64,000 bases of DNA from Basidiobolus meristosporus CBS 931.73. Taxonomy: Eukaryota > Basidiobolomycota > Basidiobolomycetes > Basidiobolales > Basidiobolaceae. Numbering within the stretch: position 1 is the stretch's first letter; each line of letters opens with the position of its first letter. Location of the stretch: contig MCFE01000290.1 in the NCBI GenBank assembly GCA_002104905.1, forward strand, positions 38,715-102,714, read 5' to 3'. The notes beneath the pieces are model-generated. The model had not been told where the DNA came from, searched no databases, and worked only from the letters and a program-made list of their open reading frames with translations. Made by a program: the position numbers and the translations under genes. Positions 58,631 through 64,000 of this stretch are shown here, piece by piece.

Positions 58631-58871
58631 AAGAGCATTGTGGTGGTGTAGAAGTACTCCTGGGAGAAGCTACACAACTCAAGGTGTGTGAGGTGTCTGA
58701 TGGGTGCAATAACCTCTGTGTCTAAACTGCTGGTGTCTTTGTCAATATGTCACTATGGTAAAAGCTCCTGCTTCTCTAACTTCCTAGGTGCTCCAAGTGT
58801 CTCCAAGGTCTCTGTGTGTCTTGTGCACTACCCTGAAAAGCTTCTTGATGGCAGGTCTGAGATGTACTGTT

Positions 58872-59239
58872 TGTTATGATCTGCCGCTTGAATGTTTAAG
58901 TTAGATCAGTTTTTAGTCAAATCAATTACAATATGTTTAGGTTATCAGTATATCAGTATTATCTATGAAATCAGTAGCATTAGTCAGCAAATAAATCAGC
59001 AGATCCTTATCAGACAGAAATAGATATATTAAGTAGGATCTTATTGGGTGATGATGATGCAATCAAATGAGTCATCAGCCAGAACCTACATTAGGAAATA
59101 CAATTAGTCAGCAATTGATCTGGCAAAATGTATATAAGGAGCTGCTGGAACCTCAATAAAAATCAGTTCAAGTTTTAGTGAATACAATACTAGCTAAACT
59201 CCCTATTCCTCTACAACTCTTATACCAAGACTTGTAACA
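58872..59239 (+). repeat. gypsy 5' LTR
   Basis: Contains gtatataaggagc (about 59,130-59,142) and CAATAAAAATC (about 59,154), likely promoter and poly(A) signals. Confidence 0.95.
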
Positions 59240-59240
59240 T

Positions 59241-59250
59241 TGGTAGCAGC
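59241..59250 (+). promoter_or_regulatory. gypsy primer-binding site
   Basis: TGGTAGCAGC one base after the LTR; complementary to a tRNA 3' end of the form GCTGCTACCA. The TGGTA start is usual for initiator-Met primers, but the tRNA cannot be named without the genome's tRNA set. Confidence 0.6.
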
Positions 59251-59297
59251 AATAACCAGAAACCTCCCTCCTGAAGAAAGAAGAAACCACCCTCAAG

Positions 59298-60809
59298 ATG
59301 TCGGACAATCAAGAATGGAAGAATTCCATGCAGCAAATCCTGGCCCAACAGCAACAGCTACTCCAGATCCTCAGCCAACAGCAACAAGGAATGACTACCA
59401 TGGCTCAGAGCCAGCAAAGCCCTGTCAAGAGCAACTTTAGTGTGAAGGTCAACTGGTACTATGGCAGAGTCAATGAAAACCTGGGAACTTGGCTCTTTCA
59501 GATTGAAGAAGCTTTTAAAGCTAAAGGAATTGCTCCAGAGAGCAAGTTGCATTATGCAGCTTCTTACCTGGCAGATGCAGCTTTACAGTGGTACCACAAC
59601 AAGATCAGGTCAGCTACTATGATGGGATGCTCTACAATCTCTACCTGGGATGAGTTTGTGTTGGAAATTCAGGATGCTTTTGAACCTCCACACCAGCAGA
59701 CACTACTAAGAAGGAAGTTAAAGACACTCAGACAGAAAGGAATGGTGCAAGAATACATCTATGTGTACAGATGTCTACTTGGGCAAATTGAAAGAATGGA
59801 CCCCTTGGATCAAGTTGAATACTTTATTGATGGGTTGAAAGAAAGAACTTGCAAGGAAGTCAATTACCAAAGACCTCAGACTATTGAAGAAGCCATTAAG
59901 ATTGCCATTGACTATGACTCAGCTATGTTTGGAGTTGGGAAGCCTACATTGACTAATCAGAGAGGCTATAATCATTATGAAAGAAGACAATCAGAAGCAG
60001 TACCAATGGAAATAGATGCTATGCGGAAGAATCCCTCCTCAGGAGAATACAAGAAGAGAGGACTTTGCTTCAATTGCCACCAGCAGGGACATATTGCAAA
60101 GTACTGCCCTCAGAGACAAAATGGACACCAGCCAACAAGAACCTTCAACCATATTGAGTCCCATGAACACAGTAATGTGGAAGATGAGCTTGAAGAAGAA
60201 TCGGAACTCACTTTCCATATGACAGAAGAGTACTTGTCCCAAATGACTTCAAACTCAGGGAAGTTATTGTACTTGAATGGAGTAATCAATGGAGTACCTG
60301 CCAAGATCATGATTGACTCAGGAGCATTGCATGAGTACATGTCAGAGCAATTTGCTTTGAAAGCTGGAATCAACTTGGAACCTACCAAATCAACTTCAGT
60401 CTCCACAGCTGATGGGAACTCCCACATAATTAACCATATTACCCAGCCAGTAAGAATGAAGATCAGTGACTATGAAGAGGACCTACAGGCTTATATATTT
60501 GGGAACTGCAAGTTTGACCTTGTACTTGGGAAAACCTGGCTATTTTGTCGTAATCCATCAATCAGCTGGAGAACCCATGCTACTCAGATCCAAAAAGACA
60601 ACAAGACCTATGAGCTATTACCTGCCAGGCTGGATTTCAACTTGGTCAATTCCAGTGTGTGTAAGACAAGTGAACTTAGCAAGACCCAGTTCTGTAGAGC
60701 ACTTAGAAAAGGTACCCAGATGTTCCTCATGGCGGTATTACAGGAGGATTCCTCTACCCCAGCAGGTCCAGACTCTCTTGAAGAAATATTCAGACGTGTT
60801 TCCAGATGA
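59298..60809 (+). CDS. gypsy Gag and protease
   Basis: 503 aa from ATG 59298. A Gln-rich start precedes a retrotransposon gag domain (W-L-F-Q-I-E-E-A-F and a [11 protein letters not shown] block). A zinc knuckle [14 protein letters not shown] lies near residues 258-271. The retropepsin-type active site I-M-I-D-S-G-A is near 340, and F-D-L-V-L-G-K-T-W follows. The frame ends at 60,809, about 50 bp into the start of the RT region, which continues in the +1 frame. This open reading frame itself is intact. Confidence 0.85.
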   Translation: MSDNQEWKNSMQQILAQQQQLLQILSQQQQGMTTMAQSQQSPVKSNFSVKVNWYYGRVNENLGTWLFQIEEAFKAKGIAPESKLHYAASYLADAALQWYHNKIRSATMMGCSTISTWDEFVLEIQDAFEPPHQQTLLRRKLKTLRQKGMVQEYIYVYRCLLGQIERMDPLDQVEYFIDGLKERTCKEVNYQRPQTIEEAIKIAIDYDSAMFGVGKPTLTNQRGYNHYERRQSEAVPMEIDAMRKNPSSGEYKKRGLCFNCHQQGHIAKYCPQRQNGHQPTRTFNHIESHEHSNVEDELEEESELTFHMTEEYLSQMTSNSGKLLYLNGVINGVPAKIMIDSGALHEYMSEQFALKAGINLEPTKSTSVSTADGNSHIINHITQPVRMKISDYEEDLQAYIFGNCKFDLVLGKTWLFCRNPSISWRTHATQIQKDNKTYELLPARLDFNLVNSSVCKTSELSKTQFCRALRKGTQMFLMAVLQEDSSTPAGPDSLEEIFRRVSR

Positions 60810-63424
60810 GCTTGTAAGCCTACCACCAGTCAGAGACGTGGATCATGCCATTGACACAGGAGATAGCCCTCCAGTGAGCAAGACACCTTACAGAATGAGT
60901 CCATTGGAATTGGAGGAAATGAAGAGACAAATTGATCAGCTATTGGAGCAAGGATACATCAGGCCCAGCAAGTCACCCTGGGGAGCACCAGTGCTTTTTG
61001 TGAAAAAGAAGGATGGAACACTTAGGATGTGCATTGACTACAGAGCCCTGAACTCAGTTACCGTCAAGAATAAGTACCCCATACATCGGATTGATGAGCT
61101 TTTGGACCAACTTAATGGAGCCACTATTTTCAGTAAGATTGACCTCATGTCAGGATACAGCCAAATTAGGGTGAAACCAGAAGATATTCCTAAGACAGCA
61201 TTTAGGACCAGATAAGGACATTACGAGTACTTAGTCATGAGTTTTGGCCTCACTAATGCCCCTGCAACATTCATGACGCTGATGCAGACTGTCTTTCAGG
61301 AGTACTTAGACAAGTTTGTGATAATCTACCTGGATGACATATTGATATACAGCAAGACAGAAGAGGATCACGTAGTGCACATTGAAAAGGTCTTGAAGAA
61401 ACTAAGAGAGAACAAGCTATATGGCAAGCTAGCCAAGTGTGAATTCTTCAAGGAACACGTTGAATACCTGGGACACATAGTGACTAGCACAGGAGTGACC
61501 TTAGACCCTAAGAAGGTTGAAGTTATCAAGAATTTGAAGCAGCCCCATAGCATATCAGAACTCAGATCATTCCTTGGAATGGTTTCCTATTATTGGAGAT
61601 TTGTCAAGTCTTTTGCAAGTATTGCAGCCCCTTTAACTGATATCCTCAAGAAAGACAATTCCTACAAGTGGGACATAGCTTGTGAGACTGCCTTCCAGAC
61701 GCTCAAGAATGAACTTGCTAAGCTGCCAAGTCTAAGAATACCAGACTTCAGAAAAGAGTTCACTCTGTGCACAGATGCTTCAGATTATGCAATTGGTGGA
61801 GTGCTGAGCCAAGAACACAAGGGAAAGGACTACCCTGTTGCCTTTGAATCCAAGAAACTGAACTCAGCAGAACAAAACTATCCAGTCCATGAGAAGGAGA
61901 TGCTTGCTATAATACACTGTTTGAAGACATGGAGATGCTATATTGAAGGAGTCAAATGCACTGTGAAGACTGATCATGCCTCCCTCAAGTATATATTTAC
62001 TCAGAAGGTACTCTCTAGAAGAATGACAAGATGGAGTGAATACATTCAGCAATTTGACCTGGAGATTGTCTACTGCCCTGGAAAAAACAACACGGTTGCT
62101 GATGCCTTATCAAGATTAGATCAAGTTGCACAACTCAACTTGGTGCATGAATCATGATTGGCCTAGCCTATTACCAAAGTACTTGGAGGACCAAGCCATT
62201 CCTAATGAGGATGGATGAAGATATCAAGAAGATAATCTGTGATGAAGCCAGCAAATTTGTTGTACAGGATGAAACACTCTACCAAATTGTTGATGGAAGC
62301 CCTATTGCCTATTGCCCTTATGTTTCTTGCCTGGATTTAATACATAAGCTACACAATGGATATGGACATCTTGGGATTGAAGGAACCTATAGCCTTGTGA
62401 AAGCCAGAGCATGGTGGCCCAGAATGAAACAAGATATTGAGAAGCTAGTGAAAACATGCCCAAACTGCCAAATCAATCAAGGCCAGCCACAAAGAATTGC
62501 CAAACTCTTCCCTTTGGAGCCTGTAAGACCATTTGAGAGATGGGGAATTGACTTTATTGGAAGACTGCCAACTACCAGGAAATGCAACCGTTGGATCCTA
62601 GTAGCTATTGACCATGCCACTAAATGGCCAGTTGCTAAAGCTGTACCAATAGCCAGTGAACAAGAAGTTGCAAGTTTCATTTACCATGAGATCCTGATGA
62701 AGTTTGGATGCCCTGTGGAGATCTTATCTGATAGAGGAGCAAACTTTATGGCAAAGACATTAGAGGCTTACCTGGAAATGCAGCAGATCAGACACTTGAA
62801 AACCTTGGCATATCACCCCAGAACTAATGGAGTCACTGAGTGGTTTAATGGATTATTTGGAAAAATGCTGACCAAGTATGCAAATGGAGTTGTCAGTAGA
62901 TGGGATGAGTATATAGACCAAGCACTCTTTGCATGCAGAGTCAGAGTACACAACACCACCCAGCAATCACCATTTTACTTAGTTTATGGATGTGAACCAA
63001 GGATTCCAGGAGATCTCACACAACCCAAGCTTACAGACACCTTAGAAGATGAACTCAGTCAGCCAAGTAGACACCAGCAACTGGAACAAAGACGTAAGAG
63101 GCACAGACCAAAGTATCTCAAAGTGCAGAAAAGATGAAGCAGAGATTTGATAAGACTATAGCACAAGAAGCATTGACAGTTGGGAAGTTTGTATTGCTAA
63201 GAAACAACACTTGGAAGAAGTTTGAGCCACAATGGACAGAACCATTCAAGATCATCAGAGAATGTCCATTTGCAACTTACCAACTGGTGGACAAACAAGG
63301 TAATATCCAGGAAGACTTAGTGCATAGGGACAGACTCAAGCATGCAAGACTTGCTGATAATACTGAACCATCAAGATATTGGTATCACAAGAAAAGAGAT
63401 TCAGGAGAACCCTCTCAACTTTAG
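60757..63424 (+). pseudogene. gypsy RT-RNase H-integrase, broken
   Basis: RT begins in the +1 frame at about 60,757 ([11 protein letters not shown]). It shows [18 protein letters not shown] and [12 protein letters not shown] at 61,213-61,215 stands where Tyr is usual (F-R-T-R-x-G-H-Y-E), then Y-L-D-D-I-L-I-Y-S. RNase H (T-D-A-S-D-Y-A-I-G-G) ends near 62,150. Two closely spaced shifts (about 62,154 and 62,205) lead into integrase with H-L-G-I-E-G, C-P-N-C, G-I-D-F-I-G, L-S-D-R-G-A-N-F and N-G-V-T-E. A last shift near 63,125 precedes the C-terminal 96 codons (63,134-63,424). No chromodomain is visible. Confidence 0.85.
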
Positions 63425-63434
63425 TAGGGGAGAA

Positions 63435-63803
63435 TGTTATGATCTGCCACTTGAATGTTTAAGTTAGATCAGTTTTTAGTCAAATCAATTAGTATATGTT
63501 TAGGTTATCAGTATATCAGTATTATCTATGAAATCAGTAGCATTAGTCAGCAAATGAATCAGCAGATCCTTATCAGACAGAAATAGATATATTAAGTAGG
63601 ATCTTATTGGGTGATGATGATGCAATCAAATGAGTCATCTAGCCACAACCTACATTAGGAAATACAATTAGTCAGCAATTGATCTGGCAAAATGTATATA
63701 AGGAGCTGCTGGAACCTCAATAAAAATCAGTTCAAGTTTTAGTGAATACAATACTAGCTAAACTCCCTATTCCTCTACAACTCTTATACCAAGACTTGTA
63801 ACA
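63435..63803 (+). repeat. gypsy 3' LTR
   Basis: 369 bp, preceded by the purine tract, about 98 percent like the 5' LTR by eye. Confidence 0.95.
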
Positions 63804-64000
63804 TGTTGAAGGCAGGTGCAGTGATCAACTGCTAATCAGTAAGGTAGAAGTGTTACTGATAGAAAGGATGATTTATTGATGAGGGATTGCTTTCCCTTAA
63901 ATACTTTTCCTGATTGCCAAGTGATTACCAATGATAAGGTTCTTGAATATTCTAAGTATCAGTGGAACACTTGATGACATCACTATGAGCTAAAAATATA

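Larger units (their letters stand above)
38695..58638 (-). mobile_element. two-gene element copy E3, host of two copia insertions
   Basis: ORF-B lies on the minus strand in three parts: 57,080-56,879 (start), 45,828-45,053 (acidic/coiled-coil) and 40,358-38,695 (repeats, C-terminal block and terminus). These become contiguous when the two copia elements (40,364-45,052 and 45,829-56,878) are removed. The divergent transposase gene lies at 57,150-58,630 (+). The left terminus is about 38,695 (CTGTCACAAAG...). The right end is lost where the 1.07-kb element copy 4 begins (58,639). ORF-B C-terminal blocks at 39,506-39,315 include L-H-S-C-T-L-D-E-L-A-E-K. Decayed throughout. Confidence 0.6.
58872..63803 (+). 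mobile_element. full-length Ty3/gypsy LTR retrotransposon
   Basis: 4,932 bp with LTRs at 58,872-59,239 (368 bp) and 63,435-63,803 (369 bp), TGTTA...AACA, differing by about five substitutions and one indel. A tgtt tetramer flanks both sides (58,868-58,871 and 63,804-63,807). Primer site and purine tract (agtaggggagaa, 63,423-63,434) are present. The gene order protease, RT, RNase H, integrase is that of Metaviridae-type elements. Coding is broken by several frameshifts and one stop. Confidence 0.95.
58639..64000 (+). mobile_element. 1.07-kb element, copy 4, split by gypsy and running off the window
   Basis: 58,639-58,871 begins TGTGGTGGTGTAGAAG and keeps the words tgggtgcaataacctctg of copies 1 and 3. 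After the gypsy element, 63,804-64,000 resumes with gcagtgatcaac, atgatttattgatgagggat and acttgatgacatca, matching about 49,795-49,960. A more diverged family member, with an apparent internal deletion. Confidence 0.55.

Noticed and set aside
60757-60809. Programmed frameshift between gypsy protease and RT
   Set aside because: Programmed shifts normally lie between gag and protease; no slippery heptamer is evident here and the element has other indels.
62154-63137. ATGA overlaps at 62,154 and 63,134 in gypsy pol, suggestive of translational coupling
   Set aside because: Family-like protein sequence continues in a third frame across the first site, and the second is explained by a one-base deletion, so these are decay frameshifts, not designed overlaps.

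Overview
The window looks like nuclear DNA of a fungus. The genes carry short GT-AG introns (51-69 nt), and the recognisable products are eukaryotic: a Tpt1-type tRNA 2'-phosphotransferase, glutamine:fructose-6-phosphate amidotransferase (GFA1), ribosomal protein L35, an LTE1-like Ras-family GEF, an Apd1/Aim32-like Fe-S protein, a RING E3 with SUMO-interacting motifs, a compact LPMO-like protein and a GPI-type surface protein. I cannot name the species. An early-diverging (zygomycete-grade) fungus is possible, but that is only an impression.

Layout. Positions 1-23,740 are a gene region with about twelve genes on both strands, mostly spliced, separated by 0.2-1.8 kb. In order: 3' part of TPT1 (+); a small mitochondrial-type protein (-); an 89-aa three-exon protein (+); a four-exon PSI-domain membrane protein (-); an Apd1/Aim32-like protein (-); a Ser-rich 99-aa protein (-); a polytopic membrane protein (-); GFA1 (-); an LPMO-like protein (-) divergent from RPL35 (+); a SIM/RING protein (+); an LTE1-like GEF (+); a GPI-type protein (+). 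Exon joins were made by hand from GT/AG sites plus reading-frame and family continuity.

From about 24.1 kb to the end I see no host gene. The sequence is a stack of transposable elements in different stages of decay. The oldest layer is a two-gene element seen in several copies: a Tnp2/Plavaka-like transposase diverges from a second gene (called ORF-B here) with a coiled coil and in-frame 69-aa tandem repeats. It is interrupted by a PIF/Harbinger-like element (31,545-34,948), a nearly intact Ty1/copia element (40,364-45,052), an old copia copy (45,829-56,878) and several copia fragments. The old copia copy contains a piggyBac-like element (48,898-54,629). That element in turn contains copies of an unclassified 1.07-kb element with TGTRGTGG ends and 4-bp CCGG-like target duplications, one copy inserted inverted into another. 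A Ty3/gypsy element (58,872-63,803) sits in a further copy of the 1.07-kb element at the right edge. At its deepest the stack is five levels.

The genic part holds ordinary housekeeping and surface functions, with no operon-like cluster. The most unusual material is the 1.07-kb CCGG element, the divergent two-gene element with its variable-repeat ORF-B, and the small LPMO-like and PSI-domain proteins.
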